A stretch of 64,000 nt of DNA, taken from contig JBAIAC010000001.1 in NCBI GenBank assembly GCA_037349315.1, positions 34,286,001 to 34,350,000 on the forward strand, in the 5' to 3' direction. The DNA comes from Chelydra serpentina (taxonomy: Eukaryota > Chordata > Testudines > Chelydridae). Shown piece by piece: positions 1-10,962 of this stretch. Under the pieces are notes generated by a model. It had not been told where the DNA came from and did not search any database. It was given only the letters and a program-made list of their open reading frames with translations. Position numbers and translations under genes: made by a program. Numbering within the stretch: the stretch's first letter is position 1; each line of letters starts with the position of its first letter.

Positions 1-235
1 TAACTCGTTTCCTCATTTTTCAGTAGTTCCCCTTTTTGAAGTTAAATGCTACTGTGATGGGTTTCCTTGACACTTTCCTCCCTACAAGGATGTTAAACTT
101 AATTACACTGTGTTCGCCATTACCATGCAGTTCAGCTATATTCACCTCCTGGACCAGATCCTGTGCTTCACTTAAGACTAAATCAAGAATTGCCTCTTCT
201 TAGGTGGGTTCCAGGACACGCTACAAACAATCTAA
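1..235 (-). pseudogene. CR1-type LINE ORF2 fragment (end of endonuclease domain)
   Basis: Read on the minus strand, this stretch gives a nearly continuous frame containing EAILDLVLSEAQDLVQEV, then a short gap, then VIKFNILVGRK. The pattern ILDLVL...LVQEV...SDH-like...KFNI is the C-terminal end of the AP-endonuclease domain of CR1/jockey-clade ORF2 proteins. The SDH-like position reads GEH here, so a conserved residue is changed. There is an in-frame stop near the upstream end and another after the GNY segment, so it is a dead fragment. It is cut by the window edge on the left; no reverse transcriptase follows on the right. Confidence 0.72.
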
Positions 236-317
236 CCAAACAATTCTACTTCAAGATTTTTTTTTTAACCTAAGAAACCCCACAAAAAACCCCAAATATC
301 CTATTTCAGTAACTTTA

Positions 318-497
318 AGGACTTGTCTACACTTAAAATGCTACAGTGGCAGAGCTGCACCACTGTAGCGCTTCAGTGTAGACCCTACTTACACCAACAA
401 GAGGTACCTACCGTCAGCATTGGTAATGCACCTCTTTGGTGGCTAGGGTGATGGAAGAATTCAGTTGACCTAGTGCTGGTCTACACCGGGAGTCAGA
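318..497. mobile_element. truncated palindromic MITE
   Basis: It starts with the turtle MITE-type end GACTTGTCTACACTTAAAA and has a short inverted repeat around GCTACAGTGG...CCACTGTAGC, closing with AGTGTAGAC at about 376-384. A second set of inner inverted pieces (accgtcagcattggtaatgc; gacctagtgctggtctacaccggg) follows. The matching right terminus is missing; the element stops near 497 where unrelated GC-rich repeat begins. No ORF of interest. Confidence 0.55.
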
Positions 498-539
498 TCC
501 AGAGCCGTAACTTGATATTTCTGCACCCGAGACAAGGAC

Positions 540-662
540 CCTCTCCGCTGAAATGCCGCCGAAGACGGCGGCAGAAGACAGCGGCAGCACAAACACTTTT
601 TGTGCTGCCACTGAAATGCTGCCGAAGACGGCGGCAGCACAAACACTTTTTGTGCTGCCGCC
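540..662. repeat. tandem hairpin repeat, two units
   Basis: Two tandem units begin CTGAAATG at 548 and 611 and contain CCGAAGACGGCGGCAG. Each unit ends in a perfect hairpin (583-609 and 633-659) with an 11-bp stem GGCAGCACAAA / TTTGTGCTGCC and the loop CACTT. The first unit has about 13 extra bases. This block is known to me as part of GC-rich turtle interspersed repeats, not as a gene; the overlapping ORFs on both strands are low-complexity by-products. Confidence 0.6.
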
Positions 663-771
663 GAAAACGTTTTTCTGCGGAGGTGGAGTTCTGGAGTCGA
701 CGGGGAGTGCGCTCGGGGATCGATCACTACCCGCCGATCCGGCGGGTAGTGTAGACGTACCCTGAGAGACA
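663..771 (-). mobile_element. cruciform-type MITE, terminal fragment
   Basis: The right end AGTGTAGACGTACCCT is the inverted form of the terminus of the MITE family seen at 12232, 33516 and 51453. Inside lies a perfect 11-bp hairpin at 725-751 (CACTACCCGCC, loop GATCC, GGCGGGTAGTG). The other half of the element is missing; it abuts the tandem hairpin repeat at 662. Confidence 0.55.
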
Positions 772-3117
772 CAAGCTATACTGAAGTAAATTCCTAGTAT
801 AGACCAAGCCAAAGATATATGGTTAAGCTCTCATCAGAACATAAAGTTGCAGCTGCATGTCATTTTAATTATAACTGCTTGTCAATCTGCATTTTTATGT
901 AGTGTTTTTCAAACACACTTTTTCCTACAACCTTAGGTAAATGAGCCTTGTTAACATCCTTTAGGTTCTTCAAGTCAGAAGAAAAGAAGGTTGTGCAGCT
1001 GGTTGGGAGGAAAATGTGTAGTAGTTGGCTACTGACTAAATTAAGATACTTACAGAAAAATAATTTTTTTATACAAGTCTAAATCAATGGCATGCTAGAC
1101 TATTATGACAATGAAAATAGTATATGTATGCATGAATGAAAATACAATACAAAATGCTATGCAGGCATAGTTAAAATAGTATGGTATGTTTGAGAATATG
1201 TGATTATTAAATTAAAAAATAATGCATTCGTGTGCACATGGGGCAGAATTAAGGTTATGTGCATGATCTTGAATCTTTTTAACTCTAAGTACTTAATTTT
1301 GAAACCTTAATATTTTTATTTTTTTAAATATATACAAACAATTTATGTATATAGAATCACTAGTTTCCATTGTGCTTTGTAGACAAACAGGAAGATAAGG
1401 ACATTACCTTTTAAATTTAGATTATAAGCTTCTCAAGGCAATCATAAAAGGATGACAATTAGTAGAGGGGAAATGGAAAGAAGACAAACCCAAAGGGGGA
1501 AAAAATTTACACTGCAGAGTCCTTCCTTCCTCCTAACTTTCAGCAGTTTGCTTTGCCCCATCCCCATCCCCTGAGTGAGAAAGGAAGCATATTGTAGTAG
1601 AATGTAATTTAATGAGGTTCCTACCATCACTCTAATGAAATGAAACAGACCAATCTAACTCCACTATCCAAGATGAATGAAATGAAGGTAGTAAACAGCA
1701 CAAGTGAAAAATAAAATAGATATTTAAAACTCTTGAAATAGTAATCTAAGGTATGATTAGTAAAACTTTGTGGAATTTTTTTTTAAACTTCATGGTATTC
1801 CTTTAAATGCTAATCAATTTTGTTAAATTGGTTTGCTTACTACTGTCGTTGAACAATTGTGACATCTTACAGAGTGCTCCTGTACTACAGTTTGTTTGGT
1901 GGTAGGAGGCATTCTCCCCCCAACCCACCATGTACTTCCATTGGTGGCATGCCTGTCTTTATCTGGGAATGTTAATTTCTTACATATTGTTACTTACACA
2001 CCCAGTTGATTCAGTTAATATGCATGTTCAAATGTAGTCAGGCACCTGCGTTACAGAGCTTCTTTGATGGATTAAATAGAGGGATTTCAGTTAGGTTAAA
2101 TGTGTTATAAGGCAATGGCCACCTGAATTGTTGCTAGTTGAAGAAAAAGCTTGACCTTGTTTATAAGCAAGAATAGTCCGAATTACTCTGGCTCACTTCC
2201 CAAATCACCTGACAGAAAGGAGACTGCAAACCTCTAGAGCCCAAAAGAGCTGCTCAGTTTATGAATGTAGAGGAAGATGGAGAGCCTTCTCAAACATTCA
2301 GTCTAGCACCAGCTGTCTGTTGTCTGTTACAGGTGCGAGCAGCTGAGGTGCTTGTCTAAAAACAGTTGCCAGCTGCAAACCCATGCACCTATAGTAACAA
2401 CCAGTGATTGGCAGGTACCATGCTGGGTTTGTGATGACCCTTGATCGTTCTGGGCAATTTATCCAGTGTAGAAATTCCATGGTAATCCAGGGAGGTTAAA
2501 GGAAGTTGTTACAGCTGGGAAATTGAATGCCATATGATTCTTACATTCAGCTTATCAGCAAAGCAGAGAGTGACATCTCCTCAGCTTTTGGAAGGCTAGC
2601 AGTAACACTTTTTTCGCAGTAAAACTGAACTATTAGCTTCCCAAAAACGTTTTATAGATGCCAATGAAAAAATGATAAAATTAACCTGTAGGAGGTTTTC
2701 TTTTCCATTCATAAAAATTAGTACTTTCATGCTCAAAAACATTGAAACCCTTCTAAAAAATAAAAATTCCACAACGCACTAGGTCACAAAACAGTTTATA
2801 GAAAGTTCAGCTAAGGAGGGGTGCTAGTGAGGTTTAAGGAATGGAAATGACCTGTCATGGAAGGTGTTCAAAATAGGTAGGGCAGGACAAGCGTAGATAA
2901 AAGTAGAGAGGTCAGAGAGGAGGCAGAGCAGAGACTTGAGAAAAGTGATCAATAAGGAGAGGGGAGGATATGAGGTCATACAAGTAGAACAGCAGAGAGT
3001 TCTGAAAAGCAACTGGATGCAATCATATATATCGCATGCATCCCATCCATCTGTAGTATTTAAAGAGAACCAATCACTAAGACCTAAGCATATTTACATA
3101 TGCATATGGTTGTTAAC
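772..3117. other. AT-rich sequence, nothing recognised
   Basis: No repeat family, exon or RNA gene recognised. Short ORFs here (60-91 codons) lack splice signals or similarity that I can see. Confidence 0.5.
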
Positions 3118-3307
3118 CTCTGAGAACAGGACAAGAAGCAATGGGCTTAAACGGCAGCAAGGACAGTTTAGGTTGGACATTAGAAAAAATACTTCCTTTC
3201 AGGGTAGTTAAGCACTGGAATAAACTGCCTATGGAGGTTGTGGAATCTCCATCATTGGAGGTTTTCAAGAGCAGGTTAGACAAACACCTGCCAGGGGTGG
3301 TCTAGAT
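3118..3307 (+). mobile_element. CR1 LINE 3' end, left part
   Basis: This matches the 3' terminal part of CR1 non-LTR retrotransposons: GGACAAGAAGCAATGGGCTT, TTTAGGTTGGACATTAG, then the segment for a truncated reverse-transcriptase tail ending GACAAACACCTG. It is interrupted at 3307 by a hAT element and resumes at 4001. Like most CR1 copies it is 5'-truncated and has no coding capacity. Confidence 0.85.
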
Positions 3308-3992
3308 CAAATTACGGCCCAGCAGATGTTTTAATCCAGCCCTTGATTTCCCGTCAGGGAGAGGTGTGGGGGCTTGCCCCGCTCCACGTGTGCCGTGGCT
3401 CCTGGAAGCAGCGGCATGTTCACTCTCTGGGCTCCTATATGTAGGAGCAGCCTGGGGGTTCTGCACGCTGTCCCCGCCCCAAGCGCCTGCCCATGAGCTC
3501 CCATTGGCCGAAAACCGTGGCCAATGGGAGCTACAGGGGCAGCGCCTGCGGATGAGGCAGCTCGCAGAGCCGCCTGGCAACGCCTCTGCGTAGGAGCCAG
3601 AGGGGGGACGTGCCGCTGCTTCTGGGAGCTGCTTGAGGTAAGTGCCATCCGGAGCCTGCATCCCTGACTCCCTCCTGCGCCCCAACCCCCTGCCCTGATC
3701 CCCCTACTGCCCTCCAAACCCCTCGGTCCCAGCCAGGAGCATCCTCCTGCACCCTCATCCCCAGCCCAGAGCCCGGAGCCCTCTCCCCCTCCCCCGCACG
3801 CCAACCCCCAGCCCAGAGCCCCTCCCACACCCTGAAGTCCTCATTTCTGTCTCCACCCCAGAGCCTGCAACCCCAGCCGGAGCCCTCACCCCCTCCTGCA
3901 CCCCAACCCCCAATTTCACGAACATTCATGGCCCGCCATACAATTTCCATACCCAGATGTGTCCCTCGGGCCAAAAAGTTTGCCCACCCCAG
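3308..3992. mobile_element. non-autonomous hAT element inserted in CR1
   Basis: The element is flanked by an exact 8-bp duplication GTCTAGAT (3300-3307 and 3993-4000), matching the hAT target preference nTCTAGAn. Its right end is TTTGCCCACCCCAG and its left end CAAATTACGGCCC, so the outer 10 or so bases of the left terminal repeat seem lost. The core is GC-rich with a CCAATGGGAGC inverted motif (3500-3535) and a degenerate CT-rich minisatellite (about 3660-3915) with units near CTGCACCCCAACCCCC. Long ORFs on both strands come from that base composition. No transposase. Confidence 0.85.
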
Positions 3993-4000
3993 GTCTAGAT

Positions 4001-4065
4001 AATACTTGGTACTAGGACTGGACTAGAAGACCTCTCAACATCCCTTCCAGTCAACAATTCTATAT
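4001..4065 (+). mobile_element. CR1 LINE 3' end, right part
   Basis: It continues the CR1 copy at 3118-3307: AATACTTGGTACTAGGACTGGACTAGAAGACCT..., ending near CAATTCTATATA, a decayed form of the ATTCTATG repeats that end CR1. Confidence 0.82.
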
Positions 4066-6892
4066 ATAAATAGGACTCAATGTTATTCAGCTTGTGTAGT
4101 ACACAAATCACTGACCAACATTGTACATATAACATGGGAACTTTGAAAAGTGTCAGCAGTGGCCTAACTGCTTCCCTTGAAGTCACTGGGAGAAATCCCA
4201 TATTTATTGAACTACTCACAGGCTGTACTAACTGGAAAGAATGGGTAAGCAAGCTGTAACATTACAATCCTGCGAATGTTCTCAAGTTTATATAAACAGG
4301 CCACTCCTTCCTGCTGCAAATGCTGAAATGTGTGTGTAACCCATCAACATCCATATCAATCAGAAGTTGGACAGTATTCAAGGAGCTGATTTTTCAGACT
4401 AATAATAATCCAAACAAAGGTTCTGGTAGATGCTACTTGTTACAGTATTGTGTGTTGCTTCCTCACCCCACACCTACTGGAATAACAAACGATTTCCCAG
4501 GCTAAACCACAGATGCAGCAACGGAGGAACTGTGAAAAGCTATCCTGATTGCTACCGAGCAAAACACTTTCTGCATTGTCTCTTCAAAATATGGTTTGTG
4601 AATATCTATAGAACAGGTGACATGTTCCTAATGATAGTAATCTTGCAATGAGAGACTGTCACTCCATGAGTTGCTGTCTCATTAATGTAAAGAATAAAAA
4701 TGTATAAACTCTTCTGTTTTGATAAATATTCTACTTAATGCATTTGAGAGTAGATTCTGAAATTAAATTGCTGATTTGTTTTCCAACTAATTTAATTTCC
4801 AATCAGCATTATCTTAAAATCACATTCTCTCTGGATCACTCACTTGGCTTTTTTTAGTCACTATCCTTACGAAAAGAAGCAGATTTTGCTGTGGTGTGTA
4901 GATAGCTTACACTTAGATATCTGCAGTAAAACAAAAATCAAGCTTTTGCTGAAAAACGTATACTCCATTTTGAAGAGAGACTTGGGAAGCATCAACACTG
5001 ATTTATGATGAAGTGCCCAGTTCTGTGCTGGAGGAGAAGTAGAACAATGAAACTGAAGTTCAGGGAATACACATATGGACCTTGTTTTGACTTGTTTCAC
5101 TCCTGGTTCTTTATTCAAGTGTTGCAGGGTCTTAGTTCAGTCTTTAGTTGCTCACTTCAGATTACGTTTGATATGCTAGTTTGTGGGAGTAGGATTGGGG
5201 ATAAAGGGGGAGGTTTACATTATAGATGCTTTTTTGTGTATCTTATTAGAAAATGGGACAATTTTTAAGTCAGACTGTAGAGCATACAGAGAGCAGAGTA
5301 AACCTTGAGAATTGTACACTTCACGTAATTTGATTACAGAAATTGGAGAAAGAATACCCCGCATACGAAGCATGCAGTTAGAGGGATCTGTATCATTAAG
5401 GCTCAACACAATGTCTGCTACTTCCAATCCCTTCCATTCAAGGAACTAATAAGTCTAGTACTACTTCCATTAAACAGATTTACAGAAGATGCCAAGATTA
5501 CAGCTGTATATTTTAAAGGGTTTTACTGAAAATTAATTCCTAAACAGTAAAAAGCTGTTACTTTGAGGTCTCTGCTATTGTCTGGAATTACTAAACTTAG
5601 ATTCTGAGGCTCTGACCAAGAGTCAGATGAAACCTTTGGGACACTGTCCCCATGTTAGAAATACAGCAATTACCTTTTATGCTGGATACACTTTAAATTT
5701 AAACACTGTACTAGAAGAAGCGAGAGATAAGTGTCACCTTTTCTAATGGTTCCAGGATAGTTACTTAATATTGAACTGGTAAAAAAATAAACTCTAGCAA
5801 ACTAAAATAGCTCATTGAAAATGATAAAGAGCTATATTTCTCAGTATTTTTTTAAGCCCACTGGTAAGAGAGTTATTTCAGATCTGGACAGATAATCAAG
5901 CTGCTGCTTAATAACTGCAGCACTCTGTGGTGAAATCAACTCAGCCCCTTCAGGCCGACAGTACCAAAGTCCCTGACGGATTCTTTCAATCGGATATTGG
6001 CTGTGTTCAAGTTAACGACTCAAGGATTCTTTGCTACATTCTTTATTTTGCCCTGCTACGGCAGCCAAGACAAATTAGCCCAATCTGAAGTAAAAGCAAG
6101 CCCTCAGCTACCCCTATCTTGTACTAATATATATTTTTAATACGTTTTGGAAAAGGGGTATCGGTGGGAAATGCATGACATGTAACTCTAATTCCCCTGT
6201 CCCTGGAATAAATGGAGATGTGGTTTAGTTAAAATTCGGAGCTGTAGTTCTGCTATTTGGGAATAGCTTTTGAAAGTCTGTGGGTGGATACTGGTAATGA
6301 AACAGAGAATTCAGAACTGTGGGGAGCATAAGGCCAAATAAGCTTTTATACCAGTATATATGTGTATTCTTTAAAAATAATTATACCGCTGTAGTGGAAG
6401 GCTAGTTAACTGAACCCACAGAGGCACTGACTGTTCAGACAATTAATCTCAATATGAAATCCCTCATGGCAAAGTGCTGTAAATTTAAAGTCTTGGATTT
6501 TAACCATAACATTTAAGTTTATTGGGTAGTGTCCACTCCTCTTTCACAATGGATCTGAGGAATGATTTTTTTAATCACAATATTGTTTCACACAAAGATG
6601 ATGTCATATCTGGATTATAAGTGAAAAATTTGATAGTCTCAAGATCTTACAAACTTCATTCTCGCTGACTTGGATAGGACCCGTCACATGGCTTGAAGAA
6701 GGCCTAAAGGACCATAAAAAGTGTAATGTGAAATGGCAATGTAGAGTTGGGGCAAGATGTTTAGTGAGGTGCCGTATGCGTTAGTCTTACCTTTAATAAA
6801 TGATCTAGAAGGGGGAAACCAATAACATGTCTCAATCACTGAACAATCCTTTTCTCTGGCCTTGACAAAAGCAATGTTGCCCTGTTCACGTC
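4066..6892. other. single-copy-like AT-rich sequence
   Basis: No gene, splice-supported exon or repeat family recognised. Small ORFs on both strands appear to be chance. Confidence 0.45.
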
Positions 6893-8082
6893 TGTGATGG
6901 TGTACCCCATAAAACTTTATGGGGAGATGCCTATAAATGTATATATGATGTAACTGGAATATGTTTTATGCTACATGTGCCATGTAACATATCTCCGTAA
7001 AAGTTATGATCTACTGAATCTATTCCTCCTGGTTGTATGCATGTATCATTTTTGTAGTTGAAGTTATGAATATTGGTTGTATATTTGCTGGTTTTATACA
7101 TAGCCTTTGTAAGAGCATGGGATCGATGTCTGGAGAAAGGAATGTGCAGGTTGAGAGCCCAATCAAGAAACTCTTGACAGACAAAAGAAGTTGCAGACAC
7201 CAATCCATATCTGAGCTCGGCCAGGAATGTAGCTGGGCTTGGCTCCTAAGGAACTGAGTGGTTCATGGACATGTGACTTGCCCATGTGACCCCAAAACTC
7301 CATTTGGTAGCTGGATGCTACACAGGGAGAGGGGAGGGGTATCCACCCAGGGGAGAAAGTCTATTTAAACCCCTGGGAGACCCCTCCATGTTGTCTTCAG
7401 CTGGCTAAAGAGAGAGCCTCTCCACCCCCCACCGACACACCTGAAAGAGACTGGAACAAAGGACAAGGACAATAGTTGTGTGAGCGATTGCTGGACCCAG
7501 GCTAGGAGGACCATAGCCTGTAAAAGGAAGTTTGCTGGAACTGGTGAGGTTTTTATCTGTATTTAGTGTGATTAGACATAGACGTGCATGTTTTATTTTA
7601 TTTTACTTAGTAATTCACTTTGTTCTGTCTGTTACTACTTGGAACCACTTAAATACTACTTTCTGTACTTATTAAAATCACTTTTTACTTATTAAGTTAC
7701 CTGGAGTACGTGTTAGTACCTGGAGGGGGGCAAACAGATGTGCATATCTCTCTATCTGTGAAATAGAGGGCGAACTATTTATGAGTTTACCCTGTATAAG
7801 CTTTATATGGGGTAAAACGGATTTATTCAGGGTTTGAACCCCATTGGGAGTTGGGCATCTGGGTGTCAAAGGCAAGAACACTTCCTGAGTTGCTTCCAGG
7901 CAGGCCTACAGCTGTTAGGGGACGTGGTTGAGACCTGGGTCTGGGTTTGCAGCAGGCTAACGGATCTGGTTCAAAACAGACAGGATTCTGGAGTCCCAAG
8001 CTGGAAAAGGCAGGAAAGCAGGGGCAGTCTTGGCACACCAGGTGGCAGCTCCAAGAGGGTTTCTGTGATACCAACCGTCACA
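6893..8082 (+). mobile_element. solo LTR of an endogenous retrovirus
   Basis: It starts TGTGATGGTG and ends CCGTCACA, so the termini form the TG...CA inverted pair usual for LTRs. It is flanked by an exact 5-bp duplication ACGTC (6888-6892 and 8083-8087), as seen for ERVL-like and some other retroviral integrases. A TATA-like CTATTTAAAC at 7361 and a variant poly(A) signal ATTAAAAT near 7670 give the expected U3-R-U5 order on the plus strand. At about 1190 bp it is long. No gag, pol or env sequence adjoins it, so this is a recombination product. The ORFs inside it are not genes. Confidence 0.85.
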
Positions 8083-8124
8083 ACGTCCATTTAGATTGCT
8101 GCTGCAAAGGCCATTCTCCTAGCC

Positions 8125-8483
8125 CAGTGATACTCAGACCTCAGTGGTTCAGGAGTCAAATTAGCAATCAGCATTATCCAAAAGGGCCACAGTAGAGTAA
8201 ATTCATTGTTTCATTTATTCTAATACTACATATTTCTATTTAAACAGTATGATGGGAAATATTTAGTTTTTATATATAATTCTCACAGCAGAATGACTGC
8301 AAGTATTATTATTTTATCAACTACAACTGCTTAATAACATAGTAAAAGCATCCTGACTGGTTAATAACTTAGATCGGTTAATGATTAAATCACACAGTAT
8401 GTAATATCAGGTGCTGCAATGAGCTGCAGAAGACACATTGAAGAGCCACTTGCTGCTCACGACCCTCAGTCTGAGTATCACTG
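8125..8483. mobile_element. hAT MITE
   Basis: The terminal inverted repeat is CAGTGATACTCAGAC / GTCTGAGTATCACTG, with a nearly exact 8-bp target duplication TCCTAGCC (8117-8124) and TCCTAACC (8484-8491). The interior is AT-rich and non-coding. It lies 42 bp after the solo LTR. Confidence 0.85.
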
Positions 8484-8491
8484 TCCTAACC

Positions 8492-8830
8492 CGTCGCTTT
8501 GACCATGCCACCCCTCCACCGGCTCCCTCTTCTCCATGTCATCAAACATAAGATGCTTGTCTTCACTCTCAAGGCCTATCTCCCTACTTCTCTCTCAATC
8601 AGTATCAAAATGTCAACTCCCACCTCCAATCGGCCCATGATGCCAGCCACCATCACCACTTGTTAAATTTTCAAACAAGCATCTTCATGCTTTCTCCCAT
8701 TATACCCCTCACACTTATGAGGCACTCCCCACAAACAGCCACAAAGCCACCTCATTATCATCAATCAAATCTCTCATCACAACTCTTTGCCATAATGCTT
8801 ATAAAAAACTTGACAATGGTTAGGCTTCTG
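8492..8830 (+). pseudogene. L2-like LINE ORF2 C-terminal remnant
   Basis: A frame-broken plus-strand remnant has pieces resembling the end of L2-type ORF2: a cysteine-poor segment with LLHVIKHKMLVFTLKAY, later a FKSL..TL segment, and the closing NAYKKLDNG before a stop near 8823. The usual order of an aromatic/Pro start followed by SFKSxLKTxLF is kept, but with several frameshifts. Assignment to L2 rather than another non-LTR clade is from family knowledge. Confidence 0.55.
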
Positions 8831-9341
8831 GTATGCTGAGACCACTGCCTACATGCTGATCAATTTATCTCTCTCTCTAGGGTCCTTAGTGGGTAGCTCT
8901 GATGGCTGATAAGGAAGAGGAGCTGTTTCTGGAGTGGAGATTATCCACGTGTTCTAGAAACACTTCCAGTGTGTGCATTACTGGGTAGGGAAGAGAGGAA
9001 TGCCATAATGTTCTGACTTGCTACCATGCGTTTTCATTTCTAAATGTTGTTTTTCATAGCCCAGGAACAAACAGTGTGAGCAAGTAGTACCTGAAGTATC
9101 AGGCTGCTGGCAAACGTCTTTTCAGGATCCTCTAGTTTGAAGGCTAAATTTCAATGGCATTATATTTCCTCTGTGGCTTTTCTGAAGAGATCACCAGTCA
9201 TAACGGTCTATGAGATTTCAATGGAGGTGAATGATCGAAGATCAGAAAAAAGGCTTTTTTTCTGGATATTGTTAAGTATCGGGTGTTTACATTCTCTTTA
9301 AAAGCTTTCCAGTAAAAGCCACAGTTTTGTTCCCATAACTC
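8831..9341. other. nothing recognised
   Basis: No repeat or exon recognised between the LINE remnant and the next MITE. Confidence 0.45.
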
Positions 9342-9599
9342 AGGGCTTGTCTACAGGAACACTTAGTTTGCAGTGAGCTGGGGTGTAAATGTACCCCTCA
9401 GTAAGCCTGCCATTCACTAAAAGTTCCCTAGTGCATTTTGATCTTTCCCACTTTGAAATGGGAGTAGATCAACGAGCACTAGGGAACTTTTAGTGTGTGG
9501 CAACAGTTGCCACACGGACACTTAGCACATGGCAGGCATGTGAGGGGTAGATTTACACCCCAGCTTACCATGAACTAAATGTTGGTGTACACAAGCTCT
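9342..9599. mobile_element. long palindromic MITE
   Basis: The whole element is an imperfect palindrome: AGGGCTTGTCTACA at the left pairs with TGTACACAAGCTCT at the right, GAGCTGGGGTGTAAA with TTTACACCCCAGCTT, and CACTAAAAGTTCCCTAGTGC with the matching inverted arm near 9474. The arms are about 110-120 bp with a short centre near 9450-9470. No ORF. Family known from turtle genomes by its TGTCTACA termini. Confidence 0.75.
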
Positions 9600-10850
9600 C
9601 ACACAGTGGCAGCTGCTGTTTGCACATTAGCACCATTGTTGGGAACCACTTTCCCTACTAGTACAATATAGGTTAAGATACAACTCATCTCTTTGGGATT
9701 TCGACTACACTGATTAGGAATCAGGTCCAGACAGTGCATCATTTAGTCTAGAAGAGGATTCAGATGAAAGGGTCAGCCACAAAATGTGGGTAGCAGTTCT
9801 GAAATCAGTTTACTTGTAGGTCAAAATTAAGCAAGAATATACTTATAGTGATCCTGAAACGACATCCTAAAATTGCAGCAATAGGCCCTTAAAACTGTTT
9901 ACATGCCTATTACAAGTTCTTACAATTAGGATCTTAATCTACAATAATCATAAAAGGGTTTTCAAAATGCTCTTAGATACCAGCTTCTGAAACTAATGCA
10001 AAAGTATATGTGCAGCAAATGTCAGACCACCTTCTGGCAGTAGAGGAAACTGATCTGTCTATCCAGATAGATATGGGAGTATGGAACAGATAATACAACT
10101 CATCTCTGAAATAGGCAGCAAGATGAGGCAGTAAAAACCCATCAACATACATCAACCGATCATGGTACAGTGTCATCTTCCAGCCTCTATTAGCCCTCCC
10201 TGCATCAGTGCAAGTCCCAGACACTTTATCCTGTTTATAATTGCTGATGAGCAGTAATAAGGCCTCCATGCCTCAGCTCCCGTCCGTTCCACTTCAGCGC
10301 CCACCTATTAGGTAATAACTTTTATTTACAGCCTTGCTTGATGCGCTGTTCTATTAGTACAGCCGAGAACTGAGCAGGGTAAAAAAGTGTCTCTAATGGG
10401 CACTATAATTGCCGGGGCTGGGAGATTTATAATGCAGCTCTGTGGCTGTTCTAGCATCCTATTCCTTCTGGTGAGAAGGCTCTAGGAAGGTTGGATTGCT
10501 AACACAGTGCCCTCCAACAGTCAGACACTAAAGAGCACCTTAAAGAGCACCTCAAAAGGTCAATTGGAACAACAACAAAAACCTCTCAAAGTTGTTTTTA
10601 TAATAAAAAAATCCGTCACTAACCTTTTTTATATTGTTAGCTCAGACACTTTACCACTGCAGAGCAATAGAATATCTAATTAATGGTAGACCAGAGCTTT
10701 TTGTCCTTACTAGACGCGTAAGGGATGATAAAAAGTGATCATAAAAAGGAAGTTTCAGCCACAGCCAAAGCCAAGGAGCCATTCATTTGACTGGCATTTC
10801 CATACTGTCTGTGCTAGCAGCTCCCAACAGGTTGTCATCTCAGGCAATAT
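9600..10850. other. single-copy sequence; possible conserved non-coding block
   Basis: No recognised repeat. The stretch from about 10300 to 10480 has a mixed, non-repetitive composition with several AT-rich motifs (TTTATTTACAG, ATTTATAATGC) like those of vertebrate conserved non-coding elements. That is only an impression. The 98-codon minus-strand ORF at 9973-10269 has no recognised domain or splice sites. Confidence 0.3.
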
Positions 10851-10962
10851 GGCTCAATCCTGAAAGAGGCTGAGCACTGGCACTGATCTAGCAAAACACT
10901 TAAGCACATGCCTACATTTAAAGATCAGTGCCAGAGTGCTCAGCACCTCATAGGATTGAGCC
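10851..10962. repeat. inverted repeat of an amniote interspersed family
   Basis: GGCTCAATCCT and TGGCACTGATCT in the left arm (10851-10891) pair with AGATCAGTGCCA and AGGATTGAGCC in the right arm (about 10921-10962), around a 30-base spacer. The GAGCACTGG / GTGCTCAGCACC motif is the one common in old sauropsid repeats. No coding capacity. Confidence 0.65.

Noticed and set aside
548..660. CRISPR-like repeat-spacer arrangement
   Set aside because: Only two units, no unique spacers, vertebrate nuclear context; it is a tandem repeat with hairpins.
3302..3974. ORFs of 127-165 codons on the minus strand
   Set aside because: Contained in the hAT element inserted in CR1; the same minisatellite bias opens several frames.
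9973..10269. 98-codon minus-strand ORF with a fairly protein-like composition
   Set aside because: No recognised domain, no splice sites in phase with the other exons, and one ORF of this length is expected by chance in this much sequence.
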